Of a DNA stretch of 64,000 nt, positions 43,021 to 52,136 are shown in pieces. The notes below the pieces were generated by a model. The model was not told the origin of the DNA. It saw only the letters and a list, made by a program, of their open reading frames with translations, and ran no database searches. Where the stretch lies: positions 62,001 through 126,000 of the forward strand of contig NZ_FOYL01000013.1 of NCBI RefSeq assembly GCF_900115955.1. Direction: 5' to 3'. Source of the DNA: Lentzea waywayandensis. GTDB lineage: Bacteria > Actinomycetota > Actinomycetes > Mycobacteriales > Pseudonocardiaceae. Made by a program: the position numbers and the translations under genes. How positions within the stretch are numbered: position 1 is the first letter of the stretch; the number at the start of each line of letters is the position of its first letter.

Positions 43021-43419
43021 TCACGCTCCGCGATAGGTGCCGAAGCTCCAGCGGTTGCCCTCGGGGTCGGCGACGGTGAAGCCGCGCGAGCCGTAGTCCT
43101 CGTCGCGCAGACCGCGGATCTCGGTCGCCCCGTGCGCCAGTGACTGCGCGTGGAGCTCGTCGGGCCGGTCGGTCACCACGTAGATGGATCCGGCGCCGGC
43201 CTTGGTCGCCTCGACCTCGCCGACCGATCGCACGGCGGACCCGAGCATGACGCCGCCGCCCTCGGGCCAGACCATCTCGCAGTGCACGACCTCGCCGTCG
43301 GCCTCTCCCGGCACGACGAGGTGCTCCTTGAACCCGAACGCCTCCACGAGGAAGCGAACGGCGGCGGGAGCGTCCTGATAGGACAAACAGGGCCAACAGG
43401 TAGGTGCGGGTGTGCTCAT
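43021..43419 (-). CDS. VOC/glyoxalase-family protein
   Basis: 132 residues from ATG 43419. Two beta-alpha-beta-beta-beta halves are seen: LSYQDAPAAVRFLVEAFGFK, HCEMVWPEGGGVMLGSA, then IYVVTDRPDELHAQSLAHGA and FTVADPEGNRWSFGTYRG. This matches the VOC superfamily, which includes bleomycin-resistance and glyoxalase proteins; the His/Glu metal set is incomplete by eye. The start overlaps the AraC stop (ATGA), so it is translationally coupled and probably the AraC protein's target. Confidence 0.85.
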   Translation of the reverse strand: MSTPAPTCWPCLSYQDAPAAVRFLVEAFGFKEHLVVPGEADGEVVHCEMVWPEGGGVMLGSAVRSVGEVEATKAGAGSIYVVTDRPDELHAQSLAHGATEIRGLRDEDYGSRGFTVADPEGNRWSFGTYRGA

Positions 43420-44216
43420 GACGGCAACTCTGCGCTCTGACCGTGCTCGCTGCCTTGTACGAATGGAAGCTCGGCCGCGATCCACTCGGTCGGGGTCGCC
43501 CCGCACAGCGCGCGCCAGTCCCGGTTGAAGTGCGCCTGGTCGGTGTAGCCGCAGGCAGCGGCCACTTCCGTCAGCGTGGGCCGCCGTTCGCCCCGCAGCA
43601 TCCGGTTCGCCCGCTCGAACCTCATCACGCGGCCCATGACCTTGGGCGTGAGCCCGTACTCGGCCGCGAACCGCGCGCTCAGGTGCTGCCGGCTCCACCC
43701 GACCTCGGCGGCGATCTCCGCGACCGGCGCCCCCGCCGCGAGCCGTTGCCACGCCCACGCCACCTCGACCTGCTGCCGCACCGGCCTGACCATGCTGTCG
43801 AACATCAGGTCCAGCCGGGCGAACCGATCCGTCCACGTCGGCGCGTCCTGCAGCCGTTCGCGCAGCTCGGCGGCCGGCGCGTCGAGGGAGTCGAGCCCGA
43901 CGGTGGTCGCCGCCAGCTCACCGGCCGGCATGCCGAAGAACGCGCGCATGCCCAACGGCGTGAGGGCGCACTGGACGCCGTGCTGGAACCCGTCGTGGGT
44001 GATGATCACGGCCTCGTCGTGCAGCCCGCCGCACAGCGTGGCGAACCGACCCTCGGACAGGTCGACCGTGCCGTCCATCGTGACGACGAGCGTGAGCGAG
44101 CGCGACGGCAGGCCGCGGTGAATGCCAGGCTCGGTGCGCATCCGATACCCGGAGTACCGCGTGACGAACGGCCGCAGCCGCGGGTGCGGCAGGCCGATGA
44201 CGTGCTCGACGTCCAC
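43416..44216 (-). CDS. AraC-family transcriptional regulator coupled to VOC protein
   Basis: 266 residues. The N-terminal half is an effector domain (HPRLRPFVTRYSGYRM, GLPSRSLTLVVTMDG). The C-terminal double helix-turn-helix spans about 160-250 (VAEIAAEVGWSRQHLSARFA, EVAAACGYTDQAHFNRDWRA). Overlaps the VOC gene by four bases; the pair AraC-VOC is common in actinobacteria. It starts 10 bases downstream of the ROK gene stop on the same strand, so it may be the distal part of a longer transcript. Confidence 0.9.
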   Translation of the reverse strand: MDVEHVIGLPHPRLRPFVTRYSGYRMRTEPGIHRGLPSRSLTLVVTMDGTVDLSEGRFATLCGGLHDEAVIITHDGFQHGVQCALTPLGMRAFFGMPAGELAATTVGLDSLDAPAAELRERLQDAPTWTDRFARLDLMFDSMVRPVRQQVEVAWAWQRLAAGAPVAEIAAEVGWSRQHLSARFAAEYGLTPKVMGRVMRFERANRMLRGERRPTLTEVAAACGYTDQAHFNRDWRALCGATPTEWIAAELPFVQGSEHGQSAELPS

Positions 44217-44226
44217 ACCGCCGATG

Positions 44227-45201
44227 CTAGAACAATTCGCCCAGGACCAGCAGCCCCGCGCCCACCGGCACCAGGTCAGGGCCGTAGGACGTGACGCTCA
44301 CGTCCACGTCCGGCATCGCCCGCAGGTACAGTTCCGGCGTCTCCAGCACCCTCCGTCCACTCAGGACGATCTGGTCGAGGTCCAGCAGCTGCACGAGGTT
44401 CGCCACCGCCGCACCGAGGACACGCGCCGCCTCCGTTCCGGTCGCGGTCGCGTGCACCGCCTCGACGCACCCGCGCCGTCCACAGACGCACAACGGCCCG
44501 TCGAGCTGGATCGTCGTGTGCCCGAACTCGCCCGCCCCCGACCGTGCGCCGCGATGCACCTCTCCTCCGAGGAGCAGGCCCACGCCCAGACCGGTGCCCA
44601 CGAACACCAGCGCCGCGTCCTGCAACGGTCGGCGCCACGCCTCGGCGAGCACGGCCGCGTTGGTGTCCTTGTCGACGACGACCGTCAGCCCGAGCCGTTC
44701 CTCGGCCAGCGCCTTCAGCGGAACCGAGGACCAGCCGGGCAGGCCGTTCGGCGACGCCACGCCGTCGCGGAAGTCCAGCGGACCGGCGATGCCGATGCCG
44801 AGCCCGAGCACCTTCTCCCCGACCGGGACCAACGGCTCCAGGGCGTCCAGCACGTCGTCCGGCGTGAACATCGGGGCCAGCGGCGCGACCGCCGCCGACA
44901 CCACCTCGCCGGTCAGGTCGAGCTTCACCACCCGCAGTTCGTCGCGGTCGACGTAGGCGCCGTACGCGTAGGCACCGCCGGCGGCGAGCCGCAACGACAT
45001 CCTGGGCTTGCCGCGGCCCCCGTCCCGCACGGCGCCGGTCTCCTCCAGCAGGCCCGCCGAGATGAGCCGCGCCACGATCTTCGACACCGCCTGCGGCGTC
45101 AGTCCGGCCTGATCGGCGATGGAAGCCCTGCTCAGAGCCCCGGAGCGGACGAGTCTGAGCACGGTCCTGTCGTTGTGCGAACGCAGCGAGGTGAGGTCCA
45201 C
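44227..45201 (-). CDS. ROK-family transcriptional repressor
   Basis: 324 residues. The N-terminal winged helix (about 1-65) reads NDRTVLRLVRSGALSRASIA, GLTPQAVSKIVARLISAGLL. The ROK sugar-kinase-like domain follows, with LGIGIAGPLD, VVVDKDTNAAVLAEA, GTGLGVGLLLGGEVHRGARS, GEFGHTT and the zinc site CVCGRRGCVEA. ROK repressors bind sugars and control catabolic genes. It is divergent from the Gfo/Idh/MocA oxidoreductase with 38 bases between starts, so it probably represses that operon and itself. Confidence 0.92.
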   Translation of the reverse strand: MDLTSLRSHNDRTVLRLVRSGALSRASIADQAGLTPQAVSKIVARLISAGLLEETGAVRDGGRGKPRMSLRLAAGGAYAYGAYVDRDELRVVKLDLTGEVVSAAVAPLAPMFTPDDVLDALEPLVPVGEKVLGLGIGIAGPLDFRDGVASPNGLPGWSSVPLKALAEERLGLTVVVDKDTNAAVLAEAWRRPLQDAALVFVGTGLGVGLLLGGEVHRGARSGAGEFGHTTIQLDGPLCVCGRRGCVEAVHATATGTEAARVLGAAVANLVQLLDLDQIVLSGRRVLETPELYLRAMPDVDVSVTSYGPDLVPVGAGLLVLGELF

Positions 45202-45214
45202 GGTCGCAATTATT

Positions 45215-45225
45215 CAACAGCGTTG
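45215..45225. promoter_or_regulatory. Possible ROK operator
   Basis: CAAC-AGC-GTTG, a short inverted repeat in an A/T-rich setting (ATTATT before, TTTAAT after) in the 38-base gap between the ROK gene and the oxidoreductase. The location fits a repressor site overlapping both starts. Confidence 0.4.
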
Positions 45226-45239
45226 CTTTAATCGGAAGC

Positions 45240-46247
45240 ATGACTCGAGTCGGACTTCTGGGCTACGGCATCGCGGGGCGGGTCTTCCACGCCCCGCTGA
45301 TCTCCTCCACGGACGGCATGGACCTCGTCGCGATCGTCACGGCGAACCCGGAGCGGCAGGCACAGGCTCGTGCCGCGCACCCGGACGCGAAGATCGTCAC
45401 CGCCGACGAGCTGTTCGAGCTGGACCTCGACCTCATCGTCGTCGGCACGCCGAACAAGACGCACGTCGAGTACGCGAAGCGCGCCATCGACAAGGGCGTC
45501 GCGGTCGTCGTCGACAAGCCGTTCGCGCCGTCGTCGGCCGAAGCCGCGGAACTCGTCGCCGCCGCACAGGCCGCACAGGTACCGCTCACGGTCTTCCAGA
45601 ACCGCCGGTGGGACAGCGATTTCCTCACCCTGCGCAAGATCATCGGCCAGGTGGGTGAAGTTCGGCGGTTCGAGTCTCGATACGACCGCTGGGTGCCGGA
45701 GATCTGGGACAACTGGCGCGAGTTCGGCGCCCCGGAGGAGGCCGGCGGCCTGCTCTACGACCTCGGCGCACACCTCGTCGACCAGGCGTTGCAGCTGTTC
45801 GGTCCGGTCAGGAACGTCTACGCGGAACTCGACCGGCGCCGCCCCGGCGCGCAGGTGGACGACGACGTGTTCGTGGCGCTGACGCACGAGAACGGCGTCC
45901 GCTCCCACCTGTGGGCCAACGCGCACGCGGCGAACCTCGGGCCGCGGTTCCGGCTGCTCGGCAGCGAGGGCGCGTTCGAGATCAGCGGCCTGGACGAGCA
46001 GGAGGACGCGCTCGACGCCGGTCGCCGCCCGACCGACCCCGGCTGGGGTGAGGAGTCCCGCACCGGACGGCTCGGCATCCTCGACGACACGACCGAGATC
46101 GCCGTCGAACCCGGTGCGTACCAGACCTTCTACGCCGAACTTCAGGCCGGACGGATCCCCGTCGACCCCGCAGGCGCCGTGGACGCGCTGCGGGTCATCG
46201 AGGCCGCTTTCCTTTCCGCACGCGAGAACCGGGTGGTGTCCCTGTGA
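45240..46247 (+). CDS. Gfo/Idh/MocA-family NAD(P)-dependent oxidoreductase
   Basis: 335 residues. N-terminal Rossmann motif RVGLLGYGIAGRVFHAPLI (GxGxxG), LDLIVVGTPNKTHVEYAKRA and VVVDKPFAPSSAEA (the family EKP-type lysine). The C-terminal domain has catalytic-type EEAGGLLYDLGAHLVDQALQ. Enzymes of this family act on sugars and cyclitols such as myo-inositol. Next to a ROK repressor and overlapping the haem-degrading-type gene by four bases (GTGA), it is probably part of a sugar oxidation unit. Confidence 0.9.
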   Translation: MTRVGLLGYGIAGRVFHAPLISSTDGMDLVAIVTANPERQAQARAAHPDAKIVTADELFELDLDLIVVGTPNKTHVEYAKRAIDKGVAVVVDKPFAPSSAEAAELVAAAQAAQVPLTVFQNRRWDSDFLTLRKIIGQVGEVRRFESRYDRWVPEIWDNWREFGAPEEAGGLLYDLGAHLVDQALQLFGPVRNVYAELDRRRPGAQVDDDVFVALTHENGVRSHLWANAHAANLGPRFRLLGSEGAFEISGLDEQEDALDAGRRPTDPGWGEESRTGRLGILDDTTEIAVEPGAYQTFYAELQAGRIPVDPAGAVDALRVIEAAFLSARENRVVSL

Positions 46248-46714
46248 GCCTGTCCAGCGAAGAACTGCTCGCCCAGGAGCGGAAGCTCCAGTTCACGCGC
46301 TTCGGCAACGACGTCGCGATCGAGCTCGGCCTGCACCTGCTCGCCGCCGCCAGGGAACAAGGACTGCCGATCGCGATCTCGGTGCAGCGCAACGGGCATC
46401 GGCTCTTCCACGTCGCGCTGCCCGGCACCGCGCCGGACAACGACAGGTGGCTGGAGCGCAAAGCGCGTGTCGTCGACCTGTTCGGCCACAGTTCGTTCTA
46501 CGTTGGCACGACGTTCCGCGAGAAGGGCTCGACGTTCGAGGCCGAGTCGGGTCTCGACCCGGAGCTGTACGCGGCGCACGGCGGCGTCTTCCCGGTGATC
46601 CTTCGCGGCACGGGCCCGGTCGGCACCGTCGGCGTCTCCGGACTGCCTCAGGCGCAGGACCACGCGTTCGTCGTCACCGAGCTGGAATCATTCCTGAACG
46701 GTCGCGACGCGTAA
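46244..46714 (+). CDS. UPF0303 / haem-degrading-domain (DUF336-like) protein
   Basis: 156 residues beginning GTG at 46244, overlapping the oxidoreductase stop (GTGA). Motifs are LQFTRFGNDVAIELGLHLLA, LPIAISVQRNGHRLFHVALP, RVVDLFGHSSFYVG and HGGVFPVILRGTGPVGTVGV. This is the DUF336/HbpS-like fold; family names refer to haem binding, but many members accompany sugar oxidoreductases and their role is unresolved. Last gene of the ROK-controlled unit. Confidence 0.88.
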   Translation: MSLSSEELLAQERKLQFTRFGNDVAIELGLHLLAAAREQGLPIAISVQRNGHRLFHVALPGTAPDNDRWLERKARVVDLFGHSSFYVGTTFREKGSTFEAESGLDPELYAAHGGVFPVILRGTGPVGTVGVSGLPQAQDHAFVVTELESFLNGRDA

Positions 46715-47119
46715 TAGCACGAATAGCCGTGGGTACAAAATCCGGTTAACGCTTACCAGTATCACCGAGAGGCGCAACGTCGTATTGATACACACCACTT
46801 CGAGTGGATTGCACTCCACTCGAAGTGGTGTTGCATATCATCCGGACCAGCCCGATCAGTGCGCTCGAAAGAGTGATCCTACTGGGCCAAACGAGTACCT
46901 TATTCCATACTTGCGCGAATAGCAGTCGGTCACTCGCCTGCCGATACAAGAGCGGTTGCGTGCGGCGGCAGTTGTACGCTCCGTAGCATCATCAGGCGTA
47001 AACCACCCACCCGAATGTCGCCTTTTTGGCCCCTTCACAGTTCTCATCAGCGCGAACTAACGTCCGTTCCGGCTTATCGGATTGGTCCATTAGCGCATTG
47101 AGATAGGTGGGTGTGGGTT
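46715..47119. other. 405-base intergenic region with perfect hairpin, upstream of encapsulin shell 1
   Basis: No convincing gene. The region is clearly richer in A/T than its surroundings. A perfect 17-bp inverted repeat (46792-46831) sits near its left end; the remainder presumably holds the promoter of the terpene locus. AGGTGG at 47105-47110 is the ribosome site of shell 1. No clear -35/-10 pair can be assigned. Confidence 0.6.
46792..46831. repeat. Perfect 17-bp inverted repeat (hairpin)
   Basis: ACACCACTTCGAGTGGA, loop TTGCAC, then the exact complement. It lies 78 bases after the haem-degrading-type gene and 289 bases before shell 1. It lacks a T-run, so it may be an operator or an RNA structure as easily as a terminator. 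Confidence 0.8.
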
Positions 47120-48526
47120 GTGACTGTGACGGATTCTGACCTCAATGAGGGCCGTCAGCAGCTGAGTTTGGGCACGGCCGCCGCACGTAATCTGGCCACG
47201 ACCACCAAGTCCGTCCCGCAGATGCAGGGAATCACTTCCCGGTGGCTGCTCAAGGTGCTCCCCTGGGTGCAGGCCGCGGGTGGTGCATATCGCGTCAACC
47301 GGCGTCTCACCTACACGCTGGGCGATGGCCGCGTCTCGTTCACGAACATCGGCGCGGAGATCCGCGTCGTGCCGATGGAGCTCACCGAACTCGCGCTGCT
47401 CAAGGGCTTCGACGACGAAGAGGTCCTCGCCGCGCTCGCCGGCCGCTTCACGCAGCAGGAGTTCGGCATCGGCGACGTCATCGTCGAGAAGGGCCGTCCG
47501 AAGGACTCCGTCGTGCTGATCGCGCACGGCAAGGTCGACAAGATCGGCACCGGCGAGTACGGCGGCGACACCGTGCTCGGCAACCTCGCCGACGGCCAGT
47601 ACTTCGGCGAGACCGTGCTGGCGGGGCCGCAGGGCGAGTGGGAGTACACCGCCAAGGCGGTCACCCCGGTCACCGTGCTCACCCTGTCGTGGGAGGACTT
47701 CCAGGCGCTCAACGGGGAAGCGGGCGGCCTGCGCGCACACATCCAGCAGACGTTCAACAGCCGCAACAAGCCCCAGGACGAGTACGGCGAGGCCGAGATC
47801 GGCATGTCGTCCGGTCACGACGGCGAGCCCGTGCTGCCCGGCACGTTCGTCGACTACGAGCTCTCGCCGCGCGAGTACGAGCTGAGCGTCGCGCAGACCG
47901 TGCTCCAGGTCCACAGCCGGGTCGCGGACCTCTACAACAACCCGATGGACCAGGTCGAGCAGCAGTTGCGGCTCACGATCGAGGCCCTGCGCGAACGCCA
48001 GGAGCACGAGATCGTCAACAACAGGTCGTTCGGCCTGCTGCACAACGCGGACCTCAAGCAGCGCATCCACACCCGTTCCGGCCCGCCCACCCCGGACGAC
48101 TTCGACGAGCTGCTGTCGATCGTGTGGAAGGACCCCGGGTACTTCCTCGCGCACCCGCGCACGATCGCGGCGTTCGGCCGTGAGCTCAACAAGCGCGGCC
48201 TCTACCCGCAGCACATCGACTTCCACGGCCAGCAGGTGCCTGCCTGGCGCGGCGTCCCCGTGCTGCCGTGCAACAAGATCCCGGTCTCCGACACCCGCAC
48301 GTCGTCGGTGATGCTGATCCGCACCGGCGAGCAGAACCAGGGCGTCATCGGCCTGCACCAGACCGGCATCCCGGACGAGTACCAGCCGGGCCTGTCGGTG
48401 CGGTTCATGGGCATCAACGACCAGGCGATCATCAACTACCTGGTCAGCGCCTACTACTCGGCCGCCATCATGGTGCCGGACGCGATCGGTGTGCTGGAGC
48501 ACGTCGAGCTCGGTCGCGAGGGCTAG
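47120..48526 (+). CDS. Family 2B encapsulin shell protein with cNMP-binding-like insertion, shell 1 (EshA-like)
   Basis: 468 residues from GTG 47120 (AGGTGG 9 bases upstream; the upstream GTG at 47111 would leave no spacing). The N-terminal block QLSLGTAAARNLATTTKSVP, MQGITSRWLLKVLPWV and RVNRRLTYTLGDGRV is that of family 2 encapsulins. Residues about 90-215 are a cyclic-nucleotide-binding-type beta roll (FGIGDVIVEKG, YFGETVLAG). The C-terminal HK97-like part has FVDYELSPREYELSVAQTVL, TPDDFDELLSIV, WRGVPVLPCNKIPV and GLSVRFMGINDQA. Self-assembles into a protein compartment in known relatives. First of two shells in the locus, directly before the terpene cyclase. Confidence 0.92.
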   Translation: MTVTDSDLNEGRQQLSLGTAAARNLATTTKSVPQMQGITSRWLLKVLPWVQAAGGAYRVNRRLTYTLGDGRVSFTNIGAEIRVVPMELTELALLKGFDDEEVLAALAGRFTQQEFGIGDVIVEKGRPKDSVVLIAHGKVDKIGTGEYGGDTVLGNLADGQYFGETVLAGPQGEWEYTAKAVTPVTVLTLSWEDFQALNGEAGGLRAHIQQTFNSRNKPQDEYGEAEIGMSSGHDGEPVLPGTFVDYELSPREYELSVAQTVLQVHSRVADLYNNPMDQVEQQLRLTIEALRERQEHEIVNNRSFGLLHNADLKQRIHTRSGPPTPDDFDELLSIVWKDPGYFLAHPRTIAAFGRELNKRGLYPQHIDFHGQQVPAWRGVPVLPCNKIPVSDTRTSSVMLIRTGEQNQGVIGLHQTGIPDEYQPGLSVRFMGINDQAIINYLVSAYYSAAIMVPDAIGVLEHVELGREG

Positions 48527-48531
48527 CCAAA

Positions 48532-49618
<1,087 letters not shown>

Positions 49619-49626
<8 letters not shown>

Positions 49627-50671
49627 GGTTCCCTCGTTCGACATGCCTTTCGCCGCAAGGCTTTCACCGCACGTCGACCGCGTCCGCCAGCACACCAGGA
49701 CGTGGGTGCGGGACATGGGCATGCTCGGCGGCGTGCCGTGGACCGAGGCGTTCTACGACGCCGCGGACTACGGCGGCTTCGGCCCGCTGACCCACCCGAC
49801 GGCGTCCCTGGACGACCTGAAGCACGTCAACGACTGGCACACGTGGGGTTTCTACGTGAGCGACGCGTTCCGGGACGGCTTCCTCCGGCCGCGCAACGTC
49901 GCGGGCGGCAAGGCGTTCGTGGCGGCGTTGAAATCGGTGCTGAGCGGTTCGCTCCCATCGTCGAACCCGGCGGAGAGAGGCCTGGCCGACCTGGTCTCGC
50001 GGTCCACTTTGGACAACGAGGACCAGGAACACCTGGTCGAGTTCTTCGACGCGTTGCTGTGGGAGCTGCACAACACCGCGCAGGGCCGGGTGCCCGACCC
50101 GATCGACCTGGTGGAGATGCGGCGCCGGTCGATCGCCACGGAGCTGTCCGCGAAGCTCGCTCGCAAGTCCGTCGGCGCTGAGCTGCCCGCGGAGTTGTTG
50201 CGCAACAGCACGATGCGGGCATTGGTGGACTCGTTCGGCGACGTTCCCGCGCTGCGTCAGGAGATCGTCGGCTTCGACCACACCTACGCGACTGCGGGCA
50301 GCACGACCAGCGCTGTTCTTGCCGTGCAGCAGTTCTTCGACTGCGAGGTGCAGCAGGCCGTGTCGGTCGTGGCCGACCTGATCGCGGCCAGGTTGCGGCA
50401 GATCGGCTCGATCCTCGGTGAGCTGCCGTCCATCGCCGACGAGTACGGCCTCGACGCGGAGGCCAAGGCCGGGTTGTCCCGGTACGTCGAGGCTTTGAAG
50501 TCGTGGCTGGCCGGTGAACTGCTGTGGACACAGCGATCCGGTCGATTCAGCTACTCCCCGGTCCCCACCCGGAAGTCGTTCCACCGGCCGTCCGGTCTCG
50601 GCACGCGGTCGCTTTCGATTCAACCGCAAGGGCGCGGTCAGGTCACGCCGACGAAAAGCGTGTCGGCGTGA
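49619..50671 (+). CDS. Degenerate terpene-synthase homologue, geosmin-synthase C-terminal-domain-like, probable pseudoenzyme
   Basis: 350 residues from GTG 49619, overlapping the cyclase stop by 8 bases. The fold is a class I terpene synthase (FDMPFAARLSPHVDRVRQHT, RDMGML, GRVPDPIDLVEMRR) and is closest to the C-terminal half of geosmin synthase. Both metal sites are lost: the aspartate motif reads SDAFRD (S81-D82), and the NSE triad aligns to Q214, G218 and T222 (RQEIVGFDHT). The tail contains GLGT (326-329) like the cyclase. The final codons lie inside a terminator hairpin. Conserved length and codon use argue against a pseudogene; a structural or partner role is more likely. Confidence 0.85.
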
Positions 50672-50680
50672 CCTGACCGC
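50634..50680 (+). terminator. Strong hairpin overlapping the 3' end of the second terpene-synthase gene
   Basis: A perfect 19-bp stem (GCGGTCAGGTCACGCCGAC and complement) with a 9-base loop, followed by TCTTCT. It includes the stop codon at 50669-50671, so the last dozen codons are part of it. It predicts partial termination before shell 2. Confidence 0.8.
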
Positions 50681-50732
50681 TCTTCTAGTTCGTTAGTTCC
50701 ATCCCAGCACCAACAGATTGGCAGGACTTCCA

Positions 50733-52133
50733 GTGACTGTTACCGATCCGGGCCTTGGGGTCGAGGGCGGGCAGCTGAGCCTTTCGACGAAGGCGGCCCG
50801 CAACCTCTCGACGACCACCAAGTCCGCACCGCAGATGCAGGGGATCTCGCCCCGGTGGCTGCTGCGCATGCTGCCCTGGGTCGAGGCGAAGGGTGGTGCG
50901 TTCCGCGTCAACCGCCGGCTCACCTTCGCGATCGGCGACGGCCGGGTCACGTTCACCTCGGTGGGTTCCGAGGTGCGGATCGTGCCGCAGGAACTGGCGG
51001 AGTTCGTGCTGCTGCGCGGGTTCGACGACGAGGCGGCGCTCACCGCCGTCGCGAACCGCTTCGAGCAGCGCGAGTACCTGCCGGGTGAGGTGATCGCGCA
51101 CCGCGGCGAGTCCGTCGACGAGATCATCGTCATCGCGCACGGCAAGGTCACCAAGACCGGGCTCGGCGAGTACGGCGACGACGTGGCGCTGGGCACGATC
51201 GCGGACGGCGAGTACATCGGCGACGAGCCGGTCCTGTCCGGCGCCGACAAGAACTGGAGCTTCACCGCGCGTGCGTTGACGCCGACGACGGCCGTCGTGC
51301 TGTCGCGGGCGGCGTTCCGGCAGCTCAACGGGCAGATCGAACCGTTGCGCGACCACATCGCGCAGCAGCTGGCGAACCCGACGAACGCGTCGAACAAGCA
51401 CGGCGAGGCCGAGATCGACATCTCGTCCGGCCACGACGGCGAGCCGACGCTGCCCAGCACGTTCGTCGACTACGAACTGCGGCCCCGTGAGTACGAACTC
51501 TCGGTGGCGCAGACCATCGTGCGCGTCCACACGCGTGTCGCGGACCTCTACAGCCAGCCGATGGACCAGGTCGAGCACCAGTTGCGGCTGACCATCGAGG
51601 CCCTGCGCGAGCGGCAGGAGTTCGAGCTCATCAACAACAAGGAGTTCGGCCTGCTCGCCAACGCCGACCTCAAGCAGCGGGTCAGCACCACCTCGGGCCC
51701 GGTGACGCCGGACGACATGGACGAGCTGATCTCGCGGCGCCGCAACACCAAGCTGATCCTGGCCCACCCCAAGGCGATCTCGGCGTTCGGCCGGCAGCTG
51801 TCGTCGCGTGGCCTGTACGTGCCGACCGTGGAGGTCGAGGGCAAGCAGCTCCAGTCGTGGCGGGGCATCCCGATCGCGCCGTGCGACAAGATCCCGGTCA
51901 ACAAGAACGGCACCACGTCGATCATCGCGATGCGGCTAGGCGAGGAGAAGCAGGGCGTCGTCGGCCTGCGCCAGACCGGCATCCCGGACGAGTACGAGCC
52001 CGGCCTCAACGTGCGGTTCATGGGCATCGACGAGCACGCGATGCTCAAGTACCTGGTGTCCACGTACTACTCGGCGGCCGTGCTGGTGCCGGACGCGCTG
52101 GGTGTGCTGGAGAACGTGGAGATCGGTCTCTAA
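50733..52133 (+). CDS. Family 2B encapsulin shell protein with cNMP-binding-like insertion, shell 2
   Basis: 466 residues from GTG 50733 (AGGA 6 bases upstream), a paralogue of shell 1 with colinear blocks (QLSLSTKAARNLSTTTKSAP, MQGISPRWLLRMLPWV, FVDYELRPREYELSVAQTIV, GLNVRFMGIDEHAMLKYLVS). The nucleotide-binding-like domain (about 90-215) is more diverged: YIGDEPVLSG replaces YFGETVLAG. Two non-identical shells in one locus suggest a mixed-composition compartment. It follows a strong hairpin, so its level may be set separately. Three bases separate it from the polyprenyl synthetase. Confidence 0.92.
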   Translation: MTVTDPGLGVEGGQLSLSTKAARNLSTTTKSAPQMQGISPRWLLRMLPWVEAKGGAFRVNRRLTFAIGDGRVTFTSVGSEVRIVPQELAEFVLLRGFDDEAALTAVANRFEQREYLPGEVIAHRGESVDEIIVIAHGKVTKTGLGEYGDDVALGTIADGEYIGDEPVLSGADKNWSFTARALTPTTAVVLSRAAFRQLNGQIEPLRDHIAQQLANPTNASNKHGEAEIDISSGHDGEPTLPSTFVDYELRPREYELSVAQTIVRVHTRVADLYSQPMDQVEHQLRLTIEALRERQEFELINNKEFGLLANADLKQRVSTTSGPVTPDDMDELISRRRNTKLILAHPKAISAFGRQLSSRGLYVPTVEVEGKQLQSWRGIPIAPCDKIPVNKNGTTSIIAMRLGEEKQGVVGLRQTGIPDEYEPGLNVRFMGIDEHAMLKYLVSTYYSAAVLVPDALGVLENVEIGL

Positions 52134-52136
52134 GTC

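Noticed and set aside
42985..43030. Possible terminator after the VOC gene
   Set aside because: GCGTGAAGG and CCTCACGC can pair, but the stem has a bulge and overlaps the stop codon. Too weak to list.
40434..43079. Plus-strand open frame of 881 codons opposite the subtilase
   Set aside because: High-GC antisense artefact: Arg/Val/His-rich, no motif, while the minus strand has a signal peptide, catalytic triad and ribosome site.
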